Origin: Thermoleophilia bacterium
Lineage (GTDB): Bacteria > Actinomycetota > Thermoleophilia > Miltoncostaeales > Miltoncostaeaceae
Assembly: GCA_020848615.1 (NCBI GenBank)
Contig: JADLHW010000053.1
Location: 1 to 64,000 of the forward strand
Reading direction: 5' to 3'
Length of the DNA: 64,000 bases
Shown here: positions 1 through 8,798 of the stretch, piece after piece
Position numbering within the stretch: position 1 is the stretch's first letter
How the letters are laid out: every line of letters begins with the position of its first letter
Notes under the pieces: generated by a model
What the model saw: only the letters and a program-made list of their open reading frames with translations
What the model was told of the DNA's origin: nothing
Database searches by the model: none
Translations under genes and position numbers: made by a program

Positions 1-660
1 CTACAGCAGGGCGGCGAAGCCCTCGGCCTTGCGGGTGGCGCCGAACACCACCACCAGGTCGCCGAGGTTGAGGACGGTGTCCTGCGTGGCGTACGTGAAC
101 TTGCCGCCGGGGCGCTTCACGCACAGCACCGTCACCTCGAACCGCTGCCGCACCTGGGCGGCGGCGATGCTCTTGCCCGCCAGCTCCCGCGGCACCGTGG
201 TCTCGATGAGGACGAACTCGTCGTCGAGCTCCACGTAGTCGATGGTGCGGCCGATCATCGTGTGGGCGACGCGCACGCCCATGTCGCGCTCCGGGAACAC
301 CACCCGGTGGGCGCCGACGCGCTGCAGGATCGCCCCGTGCTGGGCGGTGATGGCCTTCGCCCAGATGCGCGGGATGCCGAGGTCCACCAGGCTGAACGTC
401 GCCATGATGCTCGCCTGGATGTCGTTGCCGATGGCGACGACGGCGGTGCGGAACTGGTCGGCGCCCACCTGACGCAGGGCCTCCGGCGAGGTCGCGTCGG
501 CGGTCACCACATGGGCGAGGTCGCCGCTGCACGCCTGGCACACGCGGGCGTCCGCGTCGATCGCCAGCACGTCGTGGCCCAGGCCGGTGAGCGTCTGGGC
601 GAGGGCCTGGCCGAAGCGCCCCAGGCCGATGAGCAGGATGTCGTCCTTGCGGCTAGCCAA
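1..660 (-). CDS. trkA: TrkA/KtrA-type potassium uptake regulatory subunit
   Basis: Cytosolic NAD(H)-binding RCK subunit that gates a Trk/Ktr potassium channel. An N-terminal Rossmann motif (LIGLGRFGQALAQTL, GxGxxG) starts near residue 9. A TrkA-C-like domain covers roughly the last 80 residues. A TTG at 658-660 is the best start: it has a GGAGGAG Shine-Dalgarno about 10 bases upstream and overlaps the stop of the upstream channel gene (653-655), giving 219 residues, normal for KtrA. The longer open frame back to 750 only adds low-complexity shadow sequence. It is the last gene of the operon channel 2, channel 1, TrkA, and its stop lies at the window edge (1-3), so the gene is complete. Translation is probably coupled to the channel gene. 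The family call is firm; TrkA versus KtrA naming is a convention. Confidence 0.9.
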   Translation of the reverse strand: MASRKDDILLIGLGRFGQALAQTLTGLGHDVLAIDADARVCQACSGDLAHVVTADATSPEALRQVGADQFRTAVVAIGNDIQASIMATFSLVDLGIPRIWAKAITAQHGAILQRVGAHRVVFPERDMGVRVAHTMIGRTIDYVELDDEFVLIETTVPRELAGKSIAAAQVRQRFEVTVLCVKRPGGKFTYATQDTVLNLGDLVVVFGATRKAEGFAALL

Positions 661-1981
661 CGAGCGGGCGCTCCTCCGGGAAGGTGAACAGGCGGTCCCG
701 TTCGCGGGCCGCCAGGGCGACGGCCAGGGTGAGGGGACCGACGCGGCCAAGGTACATCAGGGCGACCAGCACCGACTGGCCGAAGTCACCGAGGTCGGCG
801 GTGATGCCCGTGGACAGGCCCACCGTGCCGAACGCCGAGGTCACCTCGAACAGGCACTGGCTGAGGCTGTACGGGGTGGCGGCCAGCAGGGCGATGGTGC
901 CGAAGGTGACGGCGTTGATCGCCAGGAACGCGATGGCCAGGCTCTGGCGCAGGACCGCGGTGGGCAGGGTGCGGCCGAACGCCTCCGCCTGCCGGCCGCC
1001 CCTCGCCTCCCCGATGACCATGAGCAACAGCACCGCGAACGTGACGACCTTCACGCCGCCCGCGGTGGACCCGGAGCCGCCGCCCACGAACATCAGCATG
1101 TCGCTCACCAGCAGCGACTCGTCGTGCAGCCCGGACTGGCTGATGGAGTTGAAGCCCGCCGTGCGGGTGGTGACCGACTGGAAGAAGGCGCTGAGGACCT
1201 TCGCGTGTCCGTCCAGGGGCTCCAGCGTCGCCGGGTTCCCGAACTCCATCACCAGGAACGCCAGCGTGGCGCCGAACAGCAGGATCCCCGTCGCGGTGAG
1301 CGTGAGCTTGGTGTGCAGCGTCCACCGCGCGGCGCGGCGCGGGTTCTTCCTGAGGTCCAGGAACACCGGGTAGCCGATGCCGCCCACGATGATCCCGAGG
1401 GCGATCGGCATGATCACGAACCAGTCGCTCGCGAACCCCACCAGGTTGTCGCTGAACAGCGCGAACCCCGCGTTGTTGAACGAGGACACCGCGTGGAAGG
1501 CGCCGCGCCACACGGCCGTGCCGAGCGAGGCGTCCTCCGAGAACCGGGCCGCGAGCGCCACCGCGATGACCGCCTCGCAGGTCAGCGAGAAGGCGATCAG
1601 GCCGAGCAGGATGCGCCGGACGTCGCTGAGGTTCACCACGCCGGCCTCCTCGGCGGCGATCATCCGGCGTCGCAGGCCCATGCGGCGCCCCGCGAGCATG
1701 AACACCACCAGCGCGGCGGACATGATCCCCAGGCCGCCCAGCTGCACCAGCAGCATGATCACCGCCTGACCGAAGACGGTCCAGTACGTGGCGGTGTCCA
1801 CCACCGAATGCCCGGTCACGCAGACGGCCGAGGTGGAGGTGAACAGCGCCTCCATGAACGAGGCGTGCCCGGCGCCGGTCTTCGCCGCCGGCAGCATGAG
1901 CAGACCGGTGCCCGCGAGGATCGCCGCGGCGAAGGCGAGCATGACCACCTGGGCCGGCCGCAGCGCGCGGCCGCGCCTCAC
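653..1981 (-). CDS. trkH: TrkH/KtrB-type potassium channel subunit (copy 1)
   Basis: Integral membrane potassium-translocating subunit, 442 residues, as usual for KtrB/TrkH. The four pore loops are recognisable from their glycine filter segments: SAVCVTGHS, SSFNNAGFAL, TTRTAGFNS and SAFGTVGLSTGI. The conserved FVGGGSGSTAGGVKVVTF block precedes the last M1-P-M2 unit, and the C-terminus has the usual MYLGRVGPLTLAVAL helix. GTG start at 1979-1981. Overlaps the TrkA start downstream and lies 40 bases after copy 2, so all three are likely co-transcribed. About half identical to copy 2 by eye, which suggests an old duplication. Confidence 0.92.
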   Translation of the reverse strand: MRRGRALRPAQVVMLAFAAAILAGTGLLMLPAAKTGAGHASFMEALFTSTSAVCVTGHSVVDTATYWTVFGQAVIMLLVQLGGLGIMSAALVVFMLAGRRMGLRRRMIAAEEAGVVNLSDVRRILLGLIAFSLTCEAVIAVALAARFSEDASLGTAVWRGAFHAVSSFNNAGFALFSDNLVGFASDWFVIMPIALGIIVGGIGYPVFLDLRKNPRRAARWTLHTKLTLTATGILLFGATLAFLVMEFGNPATLEPLDGHAKVLSAFFQSVTTRTAGFNSISQSGLHDESLLVSDMLMFVGGGSGSTAGGVKVVTFAVLLLMVIGEARGGRQAEAFGRTLPTAVLRQSLAIAFLAINAVTFGTIALLAATPYSLSQCLFEVTSAFGTVGLSTGITADLGDFGQSVLVALMYLGRVGPLTLAVALAARERDRLFTFPEERPLVG

Positions 1982-2021
1982 GATGAGCGTTCCGTGGCCT
2001 GAGACGGGCAGAGCGGGCTCC

Positions 2022-3371
2022 TCAGCCGATGAGCAGCTGCTCTTCGGGGTAGTCGTACAGCCGCTGACGCTCGCGCAGCGCCAGGGCGACGACCAGTGTC
2101 AGGGGACCGACGCGTCCCATGAACATCAGCCCGGTGAGGATGAGGTGGCTCGCGGTGGACAGGTCCGCCGTGATGCCCGTCGAGAGCCCGACGATCGAGA
2201 ACGCGCTGATCACCTCGAACAGGATCCGCGCGAAAGGCTGCGGCTCCAGGATCATGAGGGCGAGGGTCGCGAACACGATCACGTTCACCGCGAGGAACGC
2301 CACGGACAGCGCCTGCCGGATGACCGAGTTGGGGATCGTGCGGCCGAACGCCTCCGCCTGCCGGCCGCCGCGCGCCTCGCTCACCACGATGAGCACCAGC
2401 ACGATGAACGTGACGACCTTGATGCCGCCCGCGGTGGAGCCGGTGCCGCCGCCCACGAACATCAGCATGTCGGTGACCAGCCAGGTCTCCTCCTTCATGC
2501 CGCCCACGTCCACCGTGGAGAACCCGGCGGAGCGGGCGCTCACCGAGTGGAACCACGAATCGAGCACCCTCGACGGGACGTCCACCGCCCCGAGCGTCCT
2601 GGGGTTCGTCCACTCCAGCAGCGCGAAGGTGGCCGCGCCGAACGCCATGAGCGACCATGTCCCCACCACCGTGAGCTTGGTGTGCAGCGACCACCGGCTC
2701 GGGCGGCGGCGGTTGCGGCGCACCTCGAACAGCACGGGGAAGCCGATGCCGCCGATCACGATGCCGACGCCCACCGGCACCAGCACGAGGGCGTCACCGG
2801 CGAACCCGGCGAAGCTGTCGCTCTGCAGGGCGAACCCGGCGCCGTTGAAGGCCGACACCGCATGGAACGCGCCGTTCCACAGCGCGTCGCCGAACGCGTA
2901 CCCGTGGCCCGTCATGAAGCGGGCGGTGAGCACCGCCGCCACCGCCCCCTCCACCGTGAACGTGACCACGAACACCCCGGCCAGCACGCGGCGCACATCC
3001 CGCGGGGACATCGCGCGGGCCTCGCTCTGGGCGACCATGCGGGCGCGGAGCCCGATGCTGCGGCCCGCGATCACCAGGACGATCGACCCGGCGGTGAGGA
3101 TCCCCAGCCCGCCCACCTGGATGAGCACCAGGATCACCACCTGCCCGAACGTGCTCCAGTACTGCGGAGTGTCGACGATGGTGTGCCCGGTGACGCACAC
3201 CGCCGAGGCGGACGTGAACAGGGCCTCCACGAAACCGGCCCGGCCGGGCCCCTCACGGCTCACCGGCAGCAGCAGCAGGATCGTGCCGACGAGGACGGCC
3301 GCACCGAAGCCGGCCACCACCAGCTGGCCTGGCCTGATGGCGCGGGATGGTCGAGGTGGACGTGGCGGCAC
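2022..3371 (-). CDS. trkH: TrkH/KtrB-type potassium channel subunit (copy 2)
   Basis: First gene of the potassium operon, 449 residues. Pore filters: SAVCVTGHT, SAFNGAGFAL, SARSAGFST and SAFSIVGLSTGI. The GGGTGSTAGGIKVVTF segment is also present. Eight or more hydrophobic helices in the KtrB arrangement. The GTG start (3369-3371) has no obvious Shine-Dalgarno and is followed by a Pro/Arg-rich stretch; no better in-frame start precedes the first membrane helix, so the start is uncertain by a few residues. Two adjacent channel subunits share one regulatory subunit. Heteromeric channels, or two channels of different affinity served by one TrkA, are both possible. Confidence 0.92.
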   Translation of the reverse strand: MPPRPPRPSRAIRPGQLVVAGFGAAVLVGTILLLLPVSREGPGRAGFVEALFTSASAVCVTGHTIVDTPQYWSTFGQVVILVLIQVGGLGILTAGSIVLVIAGRSIGLRARMVAQSEARAMSPRDVRRVLAGVFVVTFTVEGAVAAVLTARFMTGHGYAFGDALWNGAFHAVSAFNGAGFALQSDSFAGFAGDALVLVPVGVGIVIGGIGFPVLFEVRRNRRRPSRWSLHTKLTVVGTWSLMAFGAATFALLEWTNPRTLGAVDVPSRVLDSWFHSVSARSAGFSTVDVGGMKEETWLVTDMLMFVGGGTGSTAGGIKVVTFIVLVLIVVSEARGGRQAEAFGRTIPNSVIRQALSVAFLAVNVIVFATLALMILEPQPFARILFEVISAFSIVGLSTGITADLSTASHLILTGLMFMGRVGPLTLVVALALRERQRLYDYPEEQLLIG

Positions 3372-3494
3372 GGCGGAATGGGATCGCGCCCGGCGGCGCG
3401 GAGGCCGCCCACGCTACTCCCGCGCCGGGCCGCCCGCACCTCCATCGGCGCCAGGCGCCGCCGCCACCGTGACCGGTGCTACGGTTCGCCGGTC

Positions 3495-3640
3495 CGCAAG
3501 GGGAGTATCCCGGGAGCGGCGACGTCGTCAGTACGGCCGATGTGGCCCGGCGCCGCCGGCCCCGTCACGGGGCGGGAGAGACCTTCGGGGAACGGGGCTC
3601 CGGGTACGGGGCCGTGACCGGCGTTTCCTTCGAAGGGTGT
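3495..3640 (+). ncRNA. yybP-ykoY manganese riboswitch upstream of TerC gene
   Basis: The leader of the TerC gene carries the signature elements of the yybP-ykoY aptamer in the right order: GGGGAGTA at 3500-3507, CGTCGTCAGTACG at 3523-3535 (the conserved CGTCNNTACG core) and GAGACCTTC at 3578-3586. GC-rich helices lie between them, for example around GGCCCCGTCACGGGGC. This class binds Mn2+ and commonly controls TerC/Alx and UPF0016 transporters, so the downstream gene fits. The remaining 60 bases before the GTG start presumably form the expression platform. The exact boundaries are approximate. Confidence 0.85.
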
Positions 3641-3646
3641 GAACGG

Positions 3647-4591
3647 GTGGCGATTCCCCTCTGGGCCTGGTTTGCGCTCGCCGCGCTCGTGGCGGTGCTC
3701 ATCGCCGTGGACCTCTTGGCGTTCGGCCGCGGCGACCACGAGGTGTCCATCAAGGCCGCCCTGACCTGGAGCGTCATCTGGACGGTGCTGGGCGTCGCGT
3801 TCGCCGTGGTGATCCTGGTGTGGCACGACCGGGCGCAGGCCGGCGAGTACCTGTCGGGCTACCTCATCGAGCGGACCCTCTCGATGGACAACCTGTTCGT
3901 GTTCGCCGTCATCTTCGGCTACTTCGCCGTGCCGTACGGCCTGCAGCCCACGATCCTGATGTACGGCATCGTCGGGGCGCTGATCCTGCGCCTGGCGTTC
4001 ATCCTCGCCGGGGCCGCCCTGCTGGACGCGTTCCACTGGGTGATCTACGTGTTCGGGGCGTTCCTCATCTACACCGCCTACCGCCTGCTGAACGCACACG
4101 GGGAGTCGGTGGAGCCGGACAAGAACCCGGTGCTCAGGCTCATCCGGTCGCGGATGAGGGTGACCGACGGCTACCACTCCACCAAGGTGTTCACCCGCAT
4201 CGACGGCGTGCGCTACGCCACCCCGGTGCTGGCGGTGCTCGCGGTGGTCGCCACCACCGACGTGGTGTTCGCCATCGACTCCATCCCCGCGATCTTCGCG
4301 GTCACCCGCGAGCCGTTCATCGTGTTCGCCGCGAACGCCTTCGCGATGATGGGCCTGCGGGCCCTCTACTTCCTGCTGGCCGGCGCGATGCAGCGGTTCG
4401 AGTACCTGAGCCACGGCCTCGCCCTGCTGCTGAGCCTCGTGGGCCTCAAGATGCTGCTCTCCGGCGTGTTCCACCCGCCGGTGTGGGCGACGCTGGTGGT
4501 GATCACGGCGGTGCTGGGCGGCGCGGTGGCGTACTCGCTGTGGGTCACGCGGCCGGGCGCCAAGCACGGCCCGCCCCCCGCCGCGGTCTAA
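3647..4591 (+). CDS. TerC/Alx family integral membrane protein, likely Mn2+ exporter
   Basis: 314-residue polytopic membrane protein of the TerC family. The signature SMDNLFVFAVIFGYFAVP lies near residue 83 and the second TTDVVFAIDSIPAIFAV segment near residue 208; these acidic helix motifs are the proposed metal path. GTG start at 3647-3649 with AAGGG upstream; the extra upstream residues in the open frame are riboswitch sequence and are rejected. Alx-type members export manganese and are switched on by the Mn2+ riboswitch, exactly as arranged here. The stop codon overlaps the convergent stop of the HD-like gene. Tellurite resistance, the historic name, need not apply. Confidence 0.93.
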   Translation: MAIPLWAWFALAALVAVLIAVDLLAFGRGDHEVSIKAALTWSVIWTVLGVAFAVVILVWHDRAQAGEYLSGYLIERTLSMDNLFVFAVIFGYFAVPYGLQPTILMYGIVGALILRLAFILAGAALLDAFHWVIYVFGAFLIYTAYRLLNAHGESVEPDKNPVLRLIRSRMRVTDGYHSTKVFTRIDGVRYATPVLAVLAVVATTDVVFAIDSIPAIFAVTREPFIVFAANAFAMMGLRALYFLLAGAMQRFEYLSHGLALLLSLVGLKMLLSGVFHPPVWATLVVITAVLGGAVAYSLWVTRPGAKHGPPPAAV

Positions 4592-5112
4592 CGGATCGGC
4601 GCCGCCGGGGCGACGGACTCCACCAGGGCCCGGGCGCCGGGGTCCTCCCCCAGCCGGGTCACCAGCGCCACCATCGCCCGCACCTCGGGGTCCGCCGGCC
4701 CCACGCGCTCCACCAGGCCGCGCAGGCACCGGGCGGGTGAGGCGGGCGCGCCGTCCTCGTCGGTGGTGACACCGGCGATGTCCAGCAGCATCAGCAGGCC
4801 CTCGTCGGCCCCGGTGGGGACCGGGAACTCGCCCTCCAGCGGCACCTCGCCGCGGATCCCCGCCGCCATCGCCGCGAAGCCCGCGTGGGCGACGATGCGG
4901 GCCAGCTCCTCCTGCCCGGCGGCCCGCAGCCGCCGGGCCGTGTCCCGCGGCGCGCCCAGGCGGTGCAGCCACGCCGCGCACAGCAGGCGCGCCCGGCGGT
5001 CGCGCTCCAGGCGGCCGGACCGGGCGATCCGCGCCGCCCGCTGGGCCACCCCGCGGGTGCGGGCGTACCCCGCCTCGTCCAGCAGCCGCACGGCGAGGTC
5101 ATGGGCACACAC
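4588..5112 (-). CDS. Degenerate HD-domain protein (probably catalytically dead)
   Basis: About 174 residues from a GTG at 5110-5112; a slightly earlier start is possible. The fold signature resembles small bacterial HD phosphohydrolases: the segment YARTRGVAQRAARIA sits where these enzymes have WAHTRGVAARAREIA. LLCAAWLHRLGAP replaces the usual LLVAAALLHDIGYAP, and LLMLLDIAGVTTDEDG matches the late LLTYADMTTGPDG region. The first His is Arg and the HD doublet is HR, so two metal ligands are lost, while IVAHAG and the late Asp remain. It follows AcuC by 47 bases and is last in a minus-strand run. Function unknown; a binding or regulatory role for a nucleotide is a guess. Confidence 0.6.
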   Translation of the reverse strand: MCAHDLAVRLLDEAGYARTRGVAQRAARIARSGRLERDRRARLLCAAWLHRLGAPRDTARRLRAAGQEELARIVAHAGFAAMAAGIRGEVPLEGEFPVPTGADEGLLMLLDIAGVTTDEDGAPASPARCLRGLVERVGPADPEVRAMVALVTRLGEDPGARALVESVAPAAPIR

Positions 5113-5159
5113 CGGCTGGTGCGCCCCGCGCCACGCCTGGGGCAGTGTCCGGGGCGCGC

Positions 5160-6314
5160 TCAGCGCCGCAGGATGAGCGCCTGGTCGATGACCTGGTGCC
5201 CCTCGGCGTCCGCGCGGGCGCGCTCCCCCTCGGGGACCTCGGGCTCCGGGTCCCCCAGGAGCGTCGCCGTGAGCCCCTGCCCCGCCCGTTCCTGCGCCCG
5301 CCGCACCCACGCCTCCGGCAGGTCGGGGGCGAGCTCGGCACCCACCATCTCCGCGAGCAGCATGGTCCAGGCGCGCGGCACCACGTCGGTGTTGTACCCG
5401 CCGCCGCCCAGCGCGATCCACTTCCCGTCGCACGCCTGCGCGGCCAGTTGGTGCAGGCTGCGGTACAGCCGCGGGAAGGCCGCCATCGTGACCTGCAGGT
5501 GCGCCAGCGGGTCCTGGTGGTGGGGGTCGGCGCCGTCCTGGGTGACGATGACCTCGGGGGCGAAGTCCAGCACCGCCGGGCAGATGACCTCCTCCACGGC
5601 CCGCAGGTACGGGGCGTCGCCCGCGTACGGGGGCAGCGGCACGTTCACCGCGGTGCCCGTCGCCTCGCCGACGCCGCGCTCGGCGAGGCTGCCGGTGCCG
5701 GGGAACAGGTACCGCCCGCTCTCGTGCACCGAGCACGTGAGCACCCGCGGGTCCTCGTAGAAGATCCACTGCGTGCCGTCGCCGTGGTGGACGTCCACGT
5801 CGATGTACGCCACCCGCTCCGCGCCGGCGTCCAGCAGGGCGTGGATCGCCACCGCGGGGTCGTTGAAGATGCAGAACCCCGCGGCCTTGTTGGCGAACGC
5901 GTGGTGCAGTCCCCCGCCGGCGCTGAACGCCTGGTCGGCGCGGCCCTCCCACACCTCCATGGCGGCGGCGACCGACGCGCCGCACACCAGCGCCGCGGCC
6001 TCGTACATCCCGGGGAACGCGGGGGTGTCGCCACCCGGGGCCAGCCCCCACTGGGCGGCCTCGAAGCCGTGGGCGAGCATCGGGTTCGCGCTCATCCGCT
6101 CCACGGCCTTCACGTACGCCGGGGCGTGCGACCGCTCGATCTGCGCGCGCGTCGCCGGATGCGGCTCCACGGTGTACACGCCGGGCCAGTCCAGCAGCCC
6201 GTACGCCCGCATGAGATCGACGGCCAGCAGGCGCCGCAGCGGCGACAGCGGGTGCTCGTCGCCCAGGTCGTACGCGGCGGTGGCCTCGGAGGTGACGAAC
6301 GCGGTCCTGGTCAT
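5160..6314 (-). CDS. acuC: AcuC-type histone deacetylase family protein
   Basis: Zn-dependent deacetylase of the class I HDAC-like AcuC family (384 residues), which in Bacillus deacetylates and activates acetyl-CoA synthetase. Visible motifs in order: GGGLHHAF (tandem His), FNDPAVAIHALL, DVDVHHGDG (Zn ligands), CSVHESGRYLFPGTG, and a late GGGGYN. ATG at 6312-6314; the upstream 19 codons of the open frame lack a good site and are excluded. Starts 25 bases after the beta-helix gene and is followed by the HD-like gene, so the group may be one transcript. No acetyl-CoA synthetase lies nearby, so the physiological substrate is not shown by context. Confidence 0.9.
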   Translation of the reverse strand: MTRTAFVTSEATAAYDLGDEHPLSPLRRLLAVDLMRAYGLLDWPGVYTVEPHPATRAQIERSHAPAYVKAVERMSANPMLAHGFEAAQWGLAPGGDTPAFPGMYEAAALVCGASVAAAMEVWEGRADQAFSAGGGLHHAFANKAAGFCIFNDPAVAIHALLDAGAERVAYIDVDVHHGDGTQWIFYEDPRVLTCSVHESGRYLFPGTGSLAERGVGEATGTAVNVPLPPYAGDAPYLRAVEEVICPAVLDFAPEVIVTQDGADPHHQDPLAHLQVTMAAFPRLYRSLHQLAAQACDGKWIALGGGGYNTDVVPRAWTMLLAEMVGAELAPDLPEAWVRRAQERAGQGLTATLLGDPEPEVPEGERARADAEGHQVIDQALILRR

Positions 6315-6339
6315 GCGGTCATCGTCGCACAGGCCGGCG

Positions 6340-7953
6340 TCACCGGACGCCGAGCCGCACCCGCGCGCCACGCAGCAGGAACGTGTTGCCGCTGCGGTCG
6401 GCGGCGCTCACCACCACCCGGTACCGCGCGCGGATGCGCGGCACCGTGAGCGGCACGGTGAGCAACGTGCGGCGGGTGGTGGTGCGGCGGATCACCGCGC
6501 CGGTGTTCACCCAGCGGGTGCCGGCGAGGCGCTGCAGGCGGATCGTGACCGTCGCGGCCTCCGCCACCGACACGCGCAGACGCAGGGTGGGTTTCAGCAG
6601 CAGGCCGCCGCGCAGGCGCGGCGGGGTGAGGTCCACCGGTGCCGACGAGGTCACGGTGGGCGTCGTCGTCGTGCCGGTGCCGGGGTCCTCCGGGGTCGTC
6701 ACCGTCGGGGTGGTGACCGCGACGGCCGGGGCCTCGACGGCGCCCAGGTCCACCACGGCCCTGCCGTCCCCGTCGCCATCCAGGGCGCGCACGGTGCCGA
6801 CGAGGTCGGTCACGCCGGTGAGCGCCTGGGCCGGGTCGCCGGCATCGATGAGCGGGGAGCCCGCCTGCGGGGTGAAGTCCCCCTGCACCGGGTTCACGAA
6901 GGTCGCGGGGTGGGTGGTGACATGGTCGCTCGCGTCGATCGCGCCGGTGCCGCCCGAGGTGTTCTGGTCGACGTTGCCGGTGGCGGGCACGTTCGTCCAC
7001 CGCAGGGTCACGTTCGCGGACCGGCCGCCCGCGGCCTCGCGGCGCACCGGCACCGCAACCCCCGCGATGATGCCGCCCTCCACGGTGACCGACGCCGTCT
7101 CGGTGCCGTCGTCGGCGGCGGCGGACACCCCGGTCTGACCGGCCGCGCCGTCGCCCGCGATCGTGACGCGGCTCAGGGAGATCCGGATGGCATCGGTGCC
7201 GGCGCCCGTGTTCCGGGCGCGTGCGCCGACCCCGTCGTCGCCCACCGGGCGGATCACCGAGTCGCGCACCGCCGCCCCTCCGCTGTCGGCACTGAGACCC
7301 ACGGCCGCCCGGATGCGCGTGCGCTCCACCACCGCCTGGGAGCCGGACAGCCGGATCCCCGTGCCGTCCGTGGAGATGCCGGAGTCACGGATCGTGCACG
7401 CGCAGGGGGCCAGCACCGCATCGGCGCCCGCCGCGCCCTCCTGCACCACCTGCACGTGATCCAGCGTCGCGGAGCCGCCCATCACGACCCCCTGGGCGGC
7501 GATGCCGACCTCGTTGGTCACGAGGACGTCCCGCATGACGCTGCCGGCGAACCGCACGCCGCGCCGGTCGGCCGTGCCCACGAACACATCGAGGTCCCGC
7601 ACCACGTGGGGACCGTTGACGACGGTGAGGGCGGCCCCGTCCGCGCCGAGCCCGGGGCCGGTGGCGATGATCGTGGCCTCACCCGGGTTGCCGGCGATCT
7701 CCACCGGCGACGTCGCGTCGTACGTGAAGCCCGCGGCCCCGGTGCGGGCGTACGTGCCGGGGCCGATGAGCACGCGGTCCGCGCCCGAGAACGCGGCGGC
7801 GGCATTGAGCGCGGCCTGGAGGTCTCCGGTGAACGTCCTGCCGGCGTCGCACCCGCCGCGGTCCACGCAGAAGTCCGCGGCCGACGCGGCGCCCGCCGTT
7901 GCGAGGACGGCCCCCAGGGAGGCGGCGAGGATCGGCAGGCTGCGGCGGCGCAT
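6340..7953 (-). CDS. Secreted right-handed beta-helix protein (choice-of-anchor Q type)
   Basis: 537 residues, exported by an N-terminal signal peptide (MRRRSLPILAASLG..., likely cleavage after GAASA). It resembles parallel beta-helix surface proteins: an early DLQAALNAAAA...DRVLIGPGTY segment is typical of pectate-lyase-like helices, followed by many short valine/glycine-rich turns (VVRDLDVF, IRDSGIST, VRDSVIRP), then the ..GSPLIDAGDP...LVGTVRALDGDGDGRAVVDLGAVE block that marks choice-of-anchor Q proteins. After a Thr-rich linker, the C-terminal 100 residues form an Arg-rich Ig-like module ending RVRLGVR. ATG at 7951-7953. No catalytic residues could be assigned; adhesion or polysaccharide binding is plausible. 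Confidence 0.78.
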   Translation of the reverse strand: MRRRSLPILAASLGAVLATAGAASAADFCVDRGGCDAGRTFTGDLQAALNAAAAFSGADRVLIGPGTYARTGAAGFTYDATSPVEIAGNPGEATIIATGPGLGADGAALTVVNGPHVVRDLDVFVGTADRRGVRFAGSVMRDVLVTNEVGIAAQGVVMGGSATLDHVQVVQEGAAGADAVLAPCACTIRDSGISTDGTGIRLSGSQAVVERTRIRAAVGLSADSGGAAVRDSVIRPVGDDGVGARARNTGAGTDAIRISLSRVTIAGDGAAGQTGVSAAADDGTETASVTVEGGIIAGVAVPVRREAAGGRSANVTLRWTNVPATGNVDQNTSGGTGAIDASDHVTTHPATFVNPVQGDFTPQAGSPLIDAGDPAQALTGVTDLVGTVRALDGDGDGRAVVDLGAVEAPAVAVTTPTVTTPEDPGTGTTTTPTVTSSAPVDLTPPRLRGGLLLKPTLRLRVSVAEAATVTIRLQRLAGTRWVNTGAVIRRTTTRRTLLTVPLTVPRIRARYRVVVSAADRSGNTFLLRGARVRLGVR

Positions 7954-8093
7954 TCGGGCACGCTCCGGGTCGTCGGGCGGGGAGGTCGTCCGGACCTCTT
8001 CGGCCCCGGCCGTCGGGCCCCTCCCGCCTCCCGCCGGCCGGGCGGCATCACCGGGGGCCCCCGGCACGGGCGGCGTCGCGGACGGCGGAGGGC

Positions 8094-8798
8094 TCAGGCG
8101 TCCGGCAGCACGGCGAGCACCCGTGCGGGCGCGCCCGATCCGCCCACCAGCGGCAGCACGCCCACGAACAGCAGCGCCCCGCGGTGCGGCAGGGCGGCGA
8201 GGTTCACGAGCCCCTCGAGGTGCCACACCCCGGCCGGCAGGGTCACCCGCCCGTGCACGGGGAAGTCCGTCGCGGCCCCCCGGTCCACGCTGAGGGTGTC
8301 GATGCCGACACCCACCACGCCGCGGGCCACCAGGAGCTCCGCCGCGTCCACGGCCACGCCGGGGAAGTCCAGGGCCCCGACGTACCGCGCCGGGTCGTCC
8401 AGGTGCCGGTCCCAGCCGGTCCTGACCAGGACGGCGCAGCCGGCCGGCACCCGGCCGCGGGCCGCCTCGTCCGCGCGGACCGCCGCGGCGGTGAGCGCGC
8501 CGTCCGGCGATCCGGGGGCGTCGAGCACCACGGCGGGCACCACCAGCCGGTGCGGCGGGATCGCGTCCGGCCCGGCACGACCGGCGACGAAATGGGCGGG
8601 GGCGTCGAGGTGCGTGCCGGTGTGCTCCGACATCCCCACCCGGCGGGTGAAGAACCCGTCGCGCGCAAGGTCGGACTCCACGGCGGCGGCCGGAGGGGCG
8701 CTGCCGGGCCACATCGGGGTGGCCGGCGAGAGCGGCTGGGTGAGGTCGATCACGCGGAACCCGGGCGGCGGCGCGCCCGAGGGGAGGGACTCCGGCAT
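8094..8798 (-). CDS. Cyclase family / kynurenine formamidase-like metal hydrolase
   Basis: 234 residues. Contains the family metal motif EHTGTHLDAPAHF (HxGTHxDxPxHF) near residue 55, and the opening VIDLTQPLSPATPMWPG typical of cyclase/formamidase proteins. Later segments AELLVARGVVGVGIDT and LPAGVWHLEGLVNLAAL also fit. Members hydrolyse N-formylkynurenine, isatin or related cyclic amides, or act in polyketide cyclisation. No tryptophan-degradation gene is adjacent, so the substrate is open. ATG at 8796-8798. It is the first gene of the minus-strand group and diverges from the first giant gene; 140 bases separate it from the beta-helix gene. Confidence 0.88.
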   Translation of the reverse strand: MPESLPSGAPPPGFRVIDLTQPLSPATPMWPGSAPPAAAVESDLARDGFFTRRVGMSEHTGTHLDAPAHFVAGRAGPDAIPPHRLVVPAVVLDAPGSPDGALTAAAVRADEAARGRVPAGCAVLVRTGWDRHLDDPARYVGALDFPGVAVDAAELLVARGVVGVGIDTLSVDRGAATDFPVHGRVTLPAGVWHLEGLVNLAALPHRGALLFVGVLPLVGGSGAPARVLAVLPDA

